Shown here: piece after piece, positions 8,951-17,368 of the stretch
Layout of the letters: the number at the start of each line of letters is the position of its first letter
How positions within the stretch are numbered: the stretch's first letter is position 1
Made by a program: the position numbers and the translations under genes
Notes under the pieces: model-generated
The model's input: only the letters and a program-made list of their open reading frames with translations
Told to the model about the DNA's origin: nothing
Database searches by the model: none
Source: JAUXJB01 sp965226855
GTDB taxonomy: Bacteria; Myxococcota_A; UBA9160; SZUA-336
DNA: 64,000 nucleotides
Assembly (NCBI GenBank): GCA_965226855.1
Contig: CBDDEE010000025.1
Location: forward strand, 135,646 to 199,645
Reading direction: 5' to 3'

Positions 8951-9534
8951 AGGTACACCTGAACATACAGGATCGGCCAGAGGCCGACTACGAAGTACCA
9001 GAAGATCTGGGTCGCGTGGAATGTGGCAGGAGCGAGGTGGGCCTTGCGCAGGAGAAGCCACGCGTAGGCCAGCGCGATCAGCGCGGCGACGGCATGCAGC
9101 GAGTGCATACCCACGATCAGATAGAAGAAGCTGCCGTGCGTGCTCGAGGTCAGGGTCAGGCCCTCGCGGATGAGGGCGGCCCACTCGACGCCCTGGAAGA
9201 TCACGAACGACGCGCCGAGCAGAATGGAGATCAGGAGCGGCAGCCTGGCGCGCTCCGGCGCGCGTCTGAAGGCCCGGTGCGCGACGTAGAGCAGAAAGCC
9301 GCTGATGAGCAGCGCCACGGTGTTCACGGCGGTCTCCTCGACGGGGAGACGCGCCTGACCCGGCGGTGGCCACGCGCCCAGCGAAGCGGTCTTGAGGATC
9401 ATGAAGGCGCTGATCAGCCCGGCAAACAGCATCCCCTCCACGATGACGAAGATCAGCATCCCGAGAACCGCGTTGGAGACGAGCTGCGCACGGCGCGGCG
9501 CGCCAGCGTGGGTCACCAGGGTCTTCTCGTACAT
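8947..9534 (-). CDS. Cytochrome c oxidase subunit III family protein (second copy in operon 1)
   Basis: Membrane protein of 195 residues with about five hydrophobic helices. It is related to heme-copper oxidase subunit III, as shown by IFVIVEGMLFAGLISAF near the start and the terminal FWYFVVGLWPILYVQVYL, which matches the IYWHFVDIVWIFLFPLLY ending of the other subunit III (9892-10461). Subunit III stabilises the catalytic subunit and its proton path. This copy is more diverged and follows CoxD by 17 bp. It may be an additional subunit or belong to a variant complex. Confidence 0.75.
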   Translation of the reverse strand: MYEKTLVTHAGAPRRAQLVSNAVLGMLIFVIVEGMLFAGLISAFMILKTASLGAWPPPGQARLPVEETAVNTVALLISGFLLYVAHRAFRRAPERARLPLLISILLGASFVIFQGVEWAALIREGLTLTSSTHGSFFYLIVGMHSLHAVAALIALAYAWLLLRKAHLAPATFHATQIFWYFVVGLWPILYVQVYL

Positions 9535-9551
9535 GGGGAGCGCCTCCGGAG

Positions 9552-9884
9552 CTAGTGCTCCGCTTCCCCACCCGCGCTTGGGGACCCGACAGGTGGCTTG
9601 ATCCAGCCTGAGCCCTCGTGCTTCATCACGTCGGGCGCGACGGCCGAGAAGAAGAGCAGCATGAAGGCGAGCACCGTCGAGAGCATGTACACCACATACC
9701 GCTTCTCGATGTTCAGGTGCATGAAGTTCTTCGCGACCAAGTAAGCCTTGACGATGGCTATGCCGAACGCCGTGATCAGCGTCACGATCCGGACCCCGAC
9801 AAAGGGACCCGCAATGCTGATCACCAGCAGGATGACGAGTGCTGCCCAGATTTTCACGTAGTTGGGATGGTGGATTTCAGACAC
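9552..9884 (-). CDS. coxD: Cytochrome c oxidase subunit IV (prokaryotic type)
   Basis: Small integral membrane subunit of 110 residues with three helices (about 10-27, 31-52, 64-84). The helix-loop pattern IVKAYLVAKNFMHL is the hallmark of the bacterial COX4/CtaF-like family. It sits 7 bp after coxC, as in most aa3/caa3 operons, and is a structural rather than redox-active subunit. The C-terminal tail is soluble and ends GGEAEH. Confidence 0.85.
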   Translation of the reverse strand: MSEIHHPNYVKIWAALVILLVISIAGPFVGVRIVTLITAFGIAIVKAYLVAKNFMHLNIEKRYVVYMLSTVLAFMLLFFSAVAPDVMKHEGSGWIKPPVGSPSAGGEAEH

Positions 9885-9891
9885 GGTGCCG

Positions 9892-10461
9892 TTATCTCGC
9901 GATGTAGAGCAGCGGAAAGAGGAAGATCCATACGATGTCGACGAAGTGCCAGTAGATGCCGATCAGCTCGACCCGGTGGAGCTCCTGGCCCTTTCTCGCG
10001 GCCCAGGCGACGAAGCCCATGATGATCACGCCCGCGATCACGTGCAGGGCGTGGAGGCCCGCCGCCGTGTAGTAGAACGACCAGAAGGTGTTCGCCGTGA
10101 TCGTGTAGCCTGCCTGTATCTCTGCCGTCCACTCGAAGGCCTTCACGGTGACAAAGAGCGCGCCGCCCAGCATCGTGAAGCCCAGCAGACGCGCGGCGAG
10201 CGGCCCATCGTTCTCGTCCGCCGCCTTGTGGGCGAGCACGGCCGTCAAGCTCGACGTGAGCAGGATCAACGTGTTGAAGCTCCCCGCGACCAGGTTCGTG
10301 TGCTCCGCGTAGGCCGCCCAGGCGTCGTGCGCCAGGCGGTGCATGATGTAGGACGCGAGCAGGCCGCCGAAGATGACGATCTCCGACGCGAGGATCCACC
10401 AGACGGCGAGGCGGCCCGTGGGGATCCCGGTCGCGCTCCGTGTCGTTGCAATCGGTCTCAT
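9892..10461 (-). CDS. coxC: Cytochrome c oxidase subunit III
   Basis: Protein of 189 residues, a five-helix form of subunit III that lacks the first two helices of the mitochondrial protein. GRLAVWWILASEIVIFGGL holds the conserved Glu of the lipid/proton region. HALHVIAGVI and GIYWHFVDIVWIFLF are family signatures. It is encoded between coxA (21-bp gap) and coxD (7-bp gap), and works in the inner membrane beside the CoxA subunit. Confidence 0.92.
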   Translation of the reverse strand: MRPIATTRSATGIPTGRLAVWWILASEIVIFGGLLASYIMHRLAHDAWAAYAEHTNLVAGSFNTLILLTSSLTAVLAHKAADENDGPLAARLLGFTMLGGALFVTVKAFEWTAEIQAGYTITANTFWSFYYTAAGLHALHVIAGVIIMGFVAWAARKGQELHRVELIGIYWHFVDIVWIFLFPLLYIAR

Positions 10462-10482
10462 TCTCTCCCTAGCACCTGCTGA

Positions 10483-12186
10483 TCAGCCAGGAACGTTCTG
10501 TGGAAAGTAGTCGTCCTCGCGACCGGGGACCCCGTACTCGTAGGGCCCGCGATAGACGGTCGGGAGCTCGGCGAAGTTCCCGTGCGGCGGCGGCGACGGG
10601 GCCGTCCACTCGAGCGTGTTCGACTTCCAGGGGTTCAACGGGGCCCGCTTTCCTCGCCACAGACTGAGGAAGAAGTTCAGCAGGAACACGACCTGGAAGA
10701 ACAGCATCACGACCAACGACGCCGTGGCGAACACCCGCATGTCCTGGAACGCGGGAAGCGCCAGGTCGGGGAAGTTCCCGTAGTCGTAGATCCGTCGGTG
10801 CTGGCCGGCCGCGCCCAAGACGAAGAGTGGGATGAAGATGCAGTTGAACGTGATGATCGTGCCCCAGAAGTGAATCTTGCCCGCCAGCTCGTTCATCATT
10901 CGGCCAAATATCTTGGGGTACCAGAACGTGAGACCGGCAAAGACGCCGATGATCGCGATCGGGAAGAACGTGTAGTGGAAGTGGGCAAGCACGAAGTAGG
11001 TGTCGTGGAAGTAAATGTCGGCACCGCTTGCGCCGAGGTAGATGCCGGTCACGCCGCCGAGCAGAAACTCCGCGACGAAGGCTAGCGCCCACAGCATGGG
11101 CGTCGTGAGCGTGATCGACCCCCCGTAGAGGGTCGCAATGTACACGAAGCAGAGCTCGGCAAGCGGGATGGAGATCAGCACCGTCGTGACGGTGAACACG
11201 TTGGCCATGCGCGGATCGATGCCCGCTATGAACTGGTGGTGGGCCCAGACGAAGAAGCTCAGGATGCCTGTACTGAAGAGGGTGTAGAGAACCACGCGGT
11301 ATGCGAAGAGCTTCTTGCGCGCGAACACGCACATTACGTCGGCGGTGATCCCCAGGGCCGGCAGCAGGACGACATACACCTCGGGATGCCCGAAGAACCA
11401 GAACAGGTGCTGCCAGAGCACGGGATCGCCGTCGCGCCTCGGGTCGTAGAATGCGGTTCCGATGATCTGGTCCATCAACAGCATGATCGCGCCCGCAATC
11501 AGCGGGCCGACGGACGCCATGAAGAGGATGCTGGCGATGACTATGGTCCAGACCAGCATCGGGAGGTCCGTGAACTTCATCCCCGGCGCACGCGAGTTCA
11601 TGGCCGTCGTCACGAAGTTGATACCGCCGAGCAGGAAAGCCACGAACTCCAGCGCGACTGCCACGACCCACAGCGTGGCTCCCAGAGGGGTCAGATTGTA
11701 TGCCCCCTGTGCGGAGAGCGGTGGGTAGGCCGTCCAGCCGCCGCCGAACCCGCCGCCCGGTACGAAGAAGGAGGTGATGAGAACGACCGTGCTGACGAAG
11801 AAGACCTGGTATGACAGCCGGTTGATGCGCGGAAAGACCATGTCGTCGCAGCCGATCATCAGCGGGATGCAGAAGTTCCCGAAGAATGCCAGCAGCACGG
11901 GCATCGCCACCCAGAAGATCATGATGGTGCCGTGGTTCGTCACCAGAAAGTTGTAGGTCGTCGCGGTGACATTCCCGAAGAGCGGTACCTCGATGCCCGG
12001 GAAAGCGAGCTGCATGCGGAACGCGTAGGCCATGAACCCGCCGATCAGCGCCATGATCATGCCTGTGAACAGGTACTGCTTGCCGATCATCTTGTGATCG
12101 GTGGGGAAGATGTACGTGCTCCAGAAGCTCAGCTCTTCGTGGTGGGCTTCGTGTGCGACCGTCGCTGTGCTAGCTCTTTCGGTCAT
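10483..12186 (-). CDS. coxA: Cytochrome c oxidase subunit I, A1 type (operon 1)
   Basis: Catalytic subunit of 567 residues that reduces O2 to water at the heme a3-CuB centre and pumps protons. HPEVY carries the CuB His, the A1-type Glu and the Tyr that cross-links to His; the next CuB ligands are WAHHQF. The D-channel entrance is kept in CDDMVFPRIN. Late helices contain LAHFHYTFF with the heme ligands. The start is the ATG at 12186, 20 bp after the coxB stop; an extension upstream would overlap coxB without any family similarity. It is operonic with coxB, coxC and coxD. Confidence 0.95.
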   Translation of the reverse strand: MTERASTATVAHEAHHEELSFWSTYIFPTDHKMIGKQYLFTGMIMALIGGFMAYAFRMQLAFPGIEVPLFGNVTATTYNFLVTNHGTIMIFWVAMPVLLAFFGNFCIPLMIGCDDMVFPRINRLSYQVFFVSTVVLITSFFVPGGGFGGGWTAYPPLSAQGAYNLTPLGATLWVVAVALEFVAFLLGGINFVTTAMNSRAPGMKFTDLPMLVWTIVIASILFMASVGPLIAGAIMLLMDQIIGTAFYDPRRDGDPVLWQHLFWFFGHPEVYVVLLPALGITADVMCVFARKKLFAYRVVLYTLFSTGILSFFVWAHHQFIAGIDPRMANVFTVTTVLISIPLAELCFVYIATLYGGSITLTTPMLWALAFVAEFLLGGVTGIYLGASGADIYFHDTYFVLAHFHYTFFPIAIIGVFAGLTFWYPKIFGRMMNELAGKIHFWGTIITFNCIFIPLFVLGAAGQHRRIYDYGNFPDLALPAFQDMRVFATASLVVMLFFQVVFLLNFFLSLWRGKRAPLNPWKSNTLEWTAPSPPPHGNFAELPTVYRGPYEYGVPGREDDYFPQNVPG

Positions 12187-12206
12187 ACCGCTCTTCGTGG
12201 TCTCCG

Positions 12207-12890
12207 CTACCTGCCCGCCAGAGCCGCAAGAGGTCGCCCCTCCATCCAGGCCGCGTGCTGCTCGGCCGTCTCGATGAAGATGCGAGCACCCATGAGGCCG
12301 TGCCCGATCCCGCAGATCTCCGCGCACTGGATGTCGAAGCTGCCCGTCTTGGTCGCCTCGAACCAGCCGGTGATGATCCGCCCGGGAACGGCGTCTTGCT
12401 TGAGGCGGAACACCGGGACGGAGAAGCTGTGCACGACGTCCCGAGCCTCGAGCTTGTAGTGGTAGAGCGTGTTCGTCTTTATGTGCAGCTCATCGATCGT
12501 CGTGATGTCGTCCGCCGTATTCAGCTCTCGGTCGGGCCCGGGGTGGACGAAGGTCCAAGCCCACTGCTGCGAGATCACGCGCACGGTCTCGTCGGCTGGG
12601 GGCAACACCTGCTTGACGTTGTACCAGACCTGCACAGCGCCGATGATGATGAAGACGTCGCAGACCAGGACGAGCGCGTGCGGGATCGAGATCCAGCGCT
12701 TGAGCTCCTTCTCCTCACCAGTGACGTACTCGGTCCTCCTGCCCTTCACGGCTCGGAAACGGAAGATCATCCAGAAGAAGAACAGCTCGCAGACGACAAA
12801 CCAGAAGCCCACGAGGACCGTAATGAGCAGGACGAGGTCGTCGATTTCGCTGGCATAGGTGGAAGCGGCTTCGACGTAGCGTTCAATCAT
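12207..12890 (-). CDS. coxB: Cytochrome c oxidase subunit II with CuA site (operon 1)
   Basis: Subunit of 227 residues that accepts electrons from cytochrome c through a binuclear CuA centre. Two N-terminal helices (about 18-40 and 69-90) are followed by a periplasmic cupredoxin domain. The CuA ligands are H154 (VVHSFSVP) and C189, E191, C193, H197 and M200 in the CAEICGIGHGLM block, all present. No heme c is fused at the C-terminus, so a separate cytochrome is needed. The diheme protein upstream is the obvious candidate. A 34-residue gene lies between the two. Confidence 0.95.
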   Translation of the reverse strand: MIERYVEAASTYASEIDDLVLLITVLVGFWFVVCELFFFWMIFRFRAVKGRRTEYVTGEEKELKRWISIPHALVLVCDVFIIIGAVQVWYNVKQVLPPADETVRVISQQWAWTFVHPGPDRELNTADDITTIDELHIKTNTLYHYKLEARDVVHSFSVPVFRLKQDAVPGRIITGWFEATKTGSFDIQCAEICGIGHGLMGARIFIETAEQHAAWMEGRPLAALAGR

Positions 12891-12901
12891 CTCATCTCAC
12901 C

Positions 12902-13006
12902 TTAGAGCACGAAGAGGAACACGGTCCCGATAAACAGGGCGACTCCGACGATCGTGATGACGAACCAGCCCGTGGCCATCCGATCCGCCGAGTAGTCCTT
13001 TGCCAT
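12902..13006 (-). CDS. 34-residue single-helix membrane peptide in oxidase operon 1
   Basis: The frame begins with ATG at 13006 and ends with TAA at 12902. It reads a short polar start (MAKDYSADRM), then one hydrophobic helix covering about residues 14-34 with almost no C-terminal tail. It sits 15 bp after the cytochrome gene stop and 11 bp before the coxB start, in the same direction. Many terminal oxidases carry a tiny single-helix subunit (CcoQ, CydX and others), and position and shape fit that class. I do not recognise a named family. The alternative is a chance open frame, but the clean transmembrane profile argues against it. Confidence 0.6.
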   Translation of the reverse strand: MAKDYSADRMATGWFVITIVGVALFIGTVFLFVL

Positions 13007-13021
13007 TCCGAAGCTCGAATC

Positions 13022-13660
13022 CTAGTCGGAGAGAGTCATCATGTAGGCTACGACGTCCTGCATCGCCTGCTCGTCGGGCAGCGCCAGGGCCATCGGTCGC
13101 ATCATGATGCCCGTCGTATCCTTCGGGTTCCCGCCTCGCACGCCCGACTTGTACTTCTTGAGCTGGTCGAGCAGGTACCAGTCGCTGGTGCGGTTCACGG
13201 CAGGACCGAAGAGCTGCTGGTTGCCCTCGCCGTTCGCGCCGTGGCAGGCCGCGCAGGTAGTATAGAGGACCTTGCCCTTGTCGGGATCGCCCTCGAGAGA
13301 GCGCGGCGGCGATACCGGCTCGAGGCTCGCCACGTAGGCGGCGACCTCCGCGACGTCCTCGTCGGTCCGCAGGGTTCGCGACATCGGGCGCATGCGCAGC
13401 CCCTCGACGTCGTCGGGATGCGCCCCGCGCGCGCCGCTCTTGAACTTCTCGAGCTGTGCCTCGATGTACCACTGGCCCATGCCAGCGATCGCGGGTCCGC
13501 CGAACAGCTGGTTACCCTCGCCGTTGTCGCCGTGGCAGGCGCCGCAGAGCTCGAAGAGCGTCTCGCCGCGGGCCGTGCCCTGCGCGAGTGCTGGACCGTT
13601 CGCAAACGCGAGAGCGGCAAGAATCACGCCGAGGGCGAGGAGACTCCTACTCAATGCCAC
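13022..13660 (-). CDS. Diheme cytochrome c, c4-like
   Basis: Exported protein of 212 residues with a signal peptide (cleavage near PALAQ). It has two tandem class-I cytochrome domains with heme motifs CGACH and CAACH. Each domain repeats GEGNQ-LFGPA- downstream of the heme and an RMRPM or MMRPM block that supplies the axial Met. Cytochromes c4 shuttle electrons to terminal oxidases. As first gene of oxidase operon 1 it is the likely direct donor to the CuA of coxB. The start is GTG at 13660. Confidence 0.9.
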   Translation of the reverse strand: MALSRSLLALGVILAALAFANGPALAQGTARGETLFELCGACHGDNGEGNQLFGGPAIAGMGQWYIEAQLEKFKSGARGAHPDDVEGLRMRPMSRTLRTDEDVAEVAAYVASLEPVSPPRSLEGDPDKGKVLYTTCAACHGANGEGNQQLFGPAVNRTSDWYLLDQLKKYKSGVRGGNPKDTTGIMMRPMALALPDEQAMQDVVAYMMTLSD

Positions 13661-13740
13661 GCCTCCACACCGACCAAGTGGTCGTCAAATAGCTGATTCC
13701 GAAGAGCTTCGTCAAGCCGAGAGCTCCGACGCGGGCGCCT

Positions 13741-14301
13741 CTAGCCGAGCTCCCGGTGTCGAGGACAGCTTGTCAGATGGTCGTTCACGAGTCCCACCGC
13801 CTGCATGAAGGCGTAACAGATCGTAGGGCCCACGAACTTGAAGCCGCGCTGCTTCAGCTCTCGGCTGAGTGTCTCGGACTCGGGCGTCTGTGCCGGGATG
13901 TCGCTCATCTTGTCGAAGCGACTCTGTCTGGGTCTGCCCGCGACAAAGGCCCAGAGATACTGATCGAAGCTCCCGAATTGACTCTGGATCTCGACGAAGT
14001 GCCGCGCGTTCTTGATCGACGCCTCGACTTTCAGCCGATTTCGCACGATCCCCTCGTCCCGCAGGAGCTTGTCGCGTCGCCGCGAGGTGTAGCGTGCCAC
14101 CCTGGCAGGCTCGAAGTCATCGTAGGCGCGACGATAGCCCGCGCGCTTTCGCAGGATGGTGAGCCAGCTCAGACCCGCCTGCGCTCCTTCCAGGATCAGG
14201 AACTCGAAGAGAGCCCGGTCGTCGTGCAGCGGAACCCCCCACTCCTCGTCGTGATACGCCTGAAGCAGGGGATCGTCGCCCGCCCAGGGGCAGCGCGTCA
14301 T
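13741..14301 (-). CDS. tag: 3-methyladenine DNA glycosylase I
   Basis: Base-excision repair enzyme that removes 3-methyladenine from alkylated DNA. It has 186 residues, standard length. The zinc ligands C4, H17, H175 and C179 and the catalytic E38 fall at the same residue numbers as in E. coli Tag. WGVPLHDDRALFEFLILEGA is the family signature region. The ATG at 14301 overlaps the stop of the UbiB-like gene by 4 bp (ATGA), so the pair is coupled. A longer frame upstream of the ATG has no family similarity. Confidence 0.95.
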   Translation of the reverse strand: MTRCPWAGDDPLLQAYHDEEWGVPLHDDRALFEFLILEGAQAGLSWLTILRKRAGYRRAYDDFEPARVARYTSRRRDKLLRDEGIVRNRLKVEASIKNARHFVEIQSQFGSFDQYLWAFVAGRPRQSRFDKMSDIPAQTPESETLSRELKQRGFKFVGPTICYAFMQAVGLVNDHLTSCPRHRELG

Positions 14302-15587
14302 CGGACGCACTCCCGATACAGCGCTCTGCAGTCGACCCGGGCCCCGATGTGGGCCAGCAGCAGGTAGCTCCCCGCGATCTTCCGGTGGACGAAGATGAGC
14401 TCCGTCGGCGGTCGCGGCAGCCCCCGGCGGGTGTATGCGTCCACGCCGATGGTCCGGACCCGCTCTGCGAGATCGGAGCCAGCGAAGTCGTAGGGCACGG
14501 CACTCCGCAAGGGCTCTGCAATGAGTCCGGAGAGCTCGATGAACGCCCTGCGGGCCTCCGGGCTCTCGTTGCCGCGCAGGAGCCCGATCTCCTCTCCGAC
14601 GGAGATGACTCGCGCGGGATCGCCCTCCACCGTCGCGGTGACGAGCCGGGCGTAGGCCACGCACCAGCGGCGCGAGAGCGAGCGGACCGAGCCGAAGTCG
14701 AGCAGGGCCACGCGCTCGTGCTTCGGCTCGAACAGGTAGTTCGCGAAGTTGGGATCGGTCTGCACGAAGCGGAACTCGAATAGCTCGCGGAACACCAGCC
14801 GCAGCAGCTTCTCACCCATGGCATTGCGGAGCTCCGCGGGGTGCTCGCGGGAGCGCAGATCCTCGATGGGGAGGGCGCGCACTCGATCCGTGGTGAGCAC
14901 CCGTGCGCTGGAGAGGTCCGCATGCACGCGCGGTACGGTGACGCCGGGATCATCTCCGACCAGCTCCCGGTAGCGCTCTGTACTCCGGGCCTCGCGCCGG
15001 TAGTCGGCCTCGCGTCGCAGCTCTCGCTTCAGCTCAGGCGCGAGCCGCTCCAGGTCGACCTCTGGGGGCAGCAGCCGGGTCATGCGCAGCAGCACGACCA
15101 GGTTGTCGACGTCCGCGGTGATGCTCCGCTCGACGCCGGGGTACTGAACCTTCACCGCCACGTCCCGCCCGTCAGCGGCCTCGGCCGCGTGAACCTGCCC
15201 AATGGAGGCGGCGGCCAGCGGCTCCAGGTCGAACTCTGCAAAGCGCCGCTCCCAGTCGGGACCGAGCTCTTGCGCGAGCACTTCGCGAACCTGCGCGCCG
15301 GGCATGAGACGCCCCTGATTCTGCAGCTCGGACAGGATCTCGGCGAGCGGCTCTGGCAGCAGCTCCTGGCCCTGGATCGAGAGCAGCTGACCGAGCTTCA
15401 TCGCGGCGCCGCGCAGATCGGCCAGCGTATTGACGAGCCGCCGCGCGTTGGCCGGGCTCATCAGCAGACTCGCATTGCGGTCGCCGCGGCCCGCGGCGCG
15501 GCGCAGCACCTCGAGCGCGGTCTCACCCGCGATTCCGGCCAGCATCGAGCCGAGCTTGGCGATCCGCTCCGCCCGTCCCTCTGGCAC
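14298..15587 (-). CDS. ABC1/UbiB family atypical kinase
   Basis: Member of the ABC1/ADCK/UbiB protein-kinase-like family, 429 residues. The KxGQ motif is KLGQ at 64-67 and the alanine-rich loop AAAS at 125-128; the conserved Lys is in VAVKVQYPG. The catalytic part shows TDPNFANYLF and LLDFGSVR. Family members support ubiquinone synthesis or membrane lipid homeostasis. Whether this one serves quinone synthesis is not clear, since no other ubi or men gene is close. The C-terminal hydrophobic helices typical of E. coli UbiB are not evident. Start is GTG at 15587. Confidence 0.88.
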   Translation of the reverse strand: MPEGRAERIAKLGSMLAGIAGETALEVLRRAAGRGDRNASLLMSPANARRLVNTLADLRGAAMKLGQLLSIQGQELLPEPLAEILSELQNQGRLMPGAQVREVLAQELGPDWERRFAEFDLEPLAAASIGQVHAAEAADGRDVAVKVQYPGVERSITADVDNLVVLLRMTRLLPPEVDLERLAPELKRELRREADYRREARSTERYRELVGDDPGVTVPRVHADLSSARVLTTDRVRALPIEDLRSREHPAELRNAMGEKLLRLVFRELFEFRFVQTDPNFANYLFEPKHERVALLDFGSVRSLSRRWCVAYARLVTATVEGDPARVISVGEEIGLLRGNESPEARRAFIELSGLIAEPLRSAVPYDFAGSDLAERVRTIGVDAYTRRGLPRPPTELIFVHRKIAGSYLLLAHIGARVDCRALYRECVR

Positions 15588-15626
15588 CCGAGCCTCTCGC
15601 CTGCTGCCCCCCCCGTTGCCCGCGGA

Positions 15627-16445
15627 TTAGCTGCCCCTGAACTCCGGCGGGCGCTTCTCGAGCAGCGCTCGGATGCCCTCCTTGGAATCCTCGGTCTCGA
15701 GCGTGCGCGACTGGGCGTGGGCCTCGAGCTCCGCGGCGCGCTTCGGATCCCAGGAGATCTCGCGGTAGATCGACTTCTTGGTCCAGCGCACGGCGATAGG
15801 CGCGGCGCCCGCGATCTCGCTCGCGAGCTCGCGCGCCCGCGCGAGGACCTGATCGCCTGGGAGAGCGTAGTTCGCCAGGCCCATTTCTGCAGCCTCCCGC
15901 CCGCTCAGGAGGCGTCCCGTCAGCAAGAGCTCCGTCGCGCGCGGCAGGCCGACGAGATGCGGCAAGATGTAGGTCGTCGCCATGCCCGGATGCAGGCCTA
16001 GCCGGACGAAGTTCGCGCCGTACTTCGCGCTCTCGTTCGCCACGCGCATGTCGCAGACGATCGCCAGCCCGAGACCGCCGCCCACCGCGTGGCCCTGCAT
16101 GGCCGCGATCGTCGGAACCTCGATGTCCAGAATCGAGAGAAAGGGACGGTACATGGCGAACGAACGCTCGTGGGCGCCCTCGTAGCCGGCGCCGGACTCG
16201 CTGCGCTGAACGCCGCTCTTGAAGTCGGCACCCGCACAGAAGCTGCTGCCTCGCCCCGTCACGATCACGCAACGCAAGGATGTGTCCTCGCGCACCGTCG
16301 CAACAGCCCCGCGCAGCCCCTCGAGCACCTCGTCGGTCATGCTGTTGCGGTTGTCGGGACGGTTGAGCGTGATCGTCGCGATGTGATCCGCCGCGTCGTA
16401 GAGGACCGCGGGCTCGCTCAACTCAGTTCCCAACCAGGCTGGCAA
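15627..16445 (-). CDS. Enoyl-CoA hydratase/isomerase family protein
   Basis: Crotonase-fold protein of 272 residues acting on acyl-CoA thioesters. The oxyanion-hole blocks are FCAGADFKSG and AMQGHAVGGGLGLAI. The usual second hydratase Glu region reads VRLGLHPGMATTYILP, where the strict hydratase Glu pair is not obvious, so isomerase or another crotonase chemistry is possible. C-terminal KEGIRALLEKRPPEFRG is the typical tail. It is divergent from the HxlR regulator, across a 203-bp gap with AT-rich operator-like sequence. A fatty-acid or aromatic degradation role is likely. Confidence 0.88.
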   Translation of the reverse strand: MPAWLGTELSEPAVLYDAADHIATITLNRPDNRNSMTDEVLEGLRGAVATVREDTSLRCVIVTGRGSSFCAGADFKSGVQRSESGAGYEGAHERSFAMYRPFLSILDIEVPTIAAMQGHAVGGGLGLAIVCDMRVANESAKYGANFVRLGLHPGMATTYILPHLVGLPRATELLLTGRLLSGREAAEMGLANYALPGDQVLARARELASEIAGAAPIAVRWTKKSIYREISWDPKRAAELEAHAQSRTLETEDSKEGIRALLEKRPPEFRGS

Positions 16446-16598
16446 GAACCGCGAGCGAGCGCTCTTCGGAGCACTTCGGCCGCCGCCGGAGTCACGGTCT
16501 GTGATCCGATTCGCATCTGCCCCCCTACCTAGTATGAAGTCCCCGCGATCTTATCCCAAGCGCGCTCCGGACGAAGGAATTCTGCTCAATACTTAGTT

Positions 16599-16647
16599 CA
16601 ATATCTATTGTATATCATTCTTGGTTTCGATAGTATCTCGATCGAAA
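16599..16647 (+). promoter_or_regulatory. AT-rich operator-like inverted repeats before the HxlR gene
   Basis: TTTCGAT at 16625-16631 and ATCGAAA at 16641-16647 form a perfect 7-bp inverted repeat with a 9-bp spacer, ending one base before the regulator ATG. A second, weaker one (CAATA, two bases, TATTG) lies at 16599-16610. The stretch 16585-16650 is strikingly AT-rich. HxlR proteins are dimeric winged-helix regulators that bind such palindromes, so autoregulation is plausible. No ribosome-binding site is visible between the repeat and the start. Confidence 0.5.
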
Positions 16648-16648
16648 T

Positions 16649-17368
16649 ATGCAGACCGAAGCAACGCCCATCGAGTCCACCATCCCCGCGGAGGCACTCG
16701 CTTCCCGCGGCCCTCTCTTCTGCCCGGTGGCTCGGGCCCTGGATCTGATCGGCGAGCGCTGGACCCTGGTGCTGGTCCGCCATCTGCTCGGGGGGCCGCG
16801 AGGCTTCCAGGAGCTGCGCCTGCGCAGCGGAATCGGCCCCCGGGTGCTGAGCACACGGTTGCGCCAGCTCGCGCAGCGCGGGCTCGTGGAAACGGTTCCG
16901 GCTGGCAACCGCTCCCACTACGCACTCACCGATCTGGGGCGCACGCTGGAGCCGATCGTGAGCGAGATCGCGGTGTGGTGGGTCCAGAACGCCATGGACA
17001 GCTCGGGTCCGTTCAAGGATACGACGCCCGTCTCCGTCGTGGAGGCACTCCCGTTCCTGCTGCGCTCCGAGCGCGCCCGGGACGTGGAGATCACCTACGA
17101 GCTCCGGCTCACTGGCCGAGGCGGCGGTGTCTGGACGGTAAAGATCGAGGACGGGAACTGCTCCGTCCGGGAGGGCTTCGCCGACCGCGCGGACGTGCGT
17201 TACACGGCCGACGCCCGCGACTGGACTCTGCTGGCGCTCGGTCTCATGGACGACCGCGAAGCCGTGCAGGCCGGGCGTCTCAGCAAGGACGGCCAGGGTG
17301 GCTCGATCGCCTGGTACTTCCATCAGCCCCAGCAGCCCGAACGGGCAGAGCGAGGAGAAGGCGGATGA
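16649..17368 (+). CDS. HxlR-family transcriptional regulator with SCP2-like C-terminal domain
   Basis: Protein of 239 residues. Residues 20-115 form an HxlR winged helix: CPVARALDLIGERWTLVLVR, then RGFQELRLRSGIGPRVLSTR as recognition helix region and the wing AGNRSHYALTDLG. The C-terminal part (about 135-225) resembles a sterol-carrier-protein-2 domain, often fused to HxlR regulators of lipid or acyl-CoA genes, and could bind an acyl-CoA effector. Its stop overlaps the acyl-CoA dehydrogenase start (ATGA), so it is co-expressed with two such genes. The start ATG has no clear ribosome-binding site; a leaderless message is possible. Confidence 0.88.
   Translation: MQTEATPIESTIPAEALASRGPLFCPVARALDLIGERWTLVLVRHLLGGPRGFQELRLRSGIGPRVLSTRLRQLAQRGLVETVPAGNRSHYALTDLGRTLEPIVSEIAVWWVQNAMDSSGPFKDTTPVSVVEALPFLLRSERARDVEITYELRLTGRGGGVWTVKIEDGNCSVREGFADRADVRYTADARDWTLLALGLMDDREAVQAGRLSKDGQGGSIAWYFHQPQQPERAERGEGG

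Noticed and set aside
10582..11814. Plus-strand frames opposite coxA
   Set aside because: Antisense shadows of a strongly conserved gene, rich in Arg/Glu/His with no start signals.
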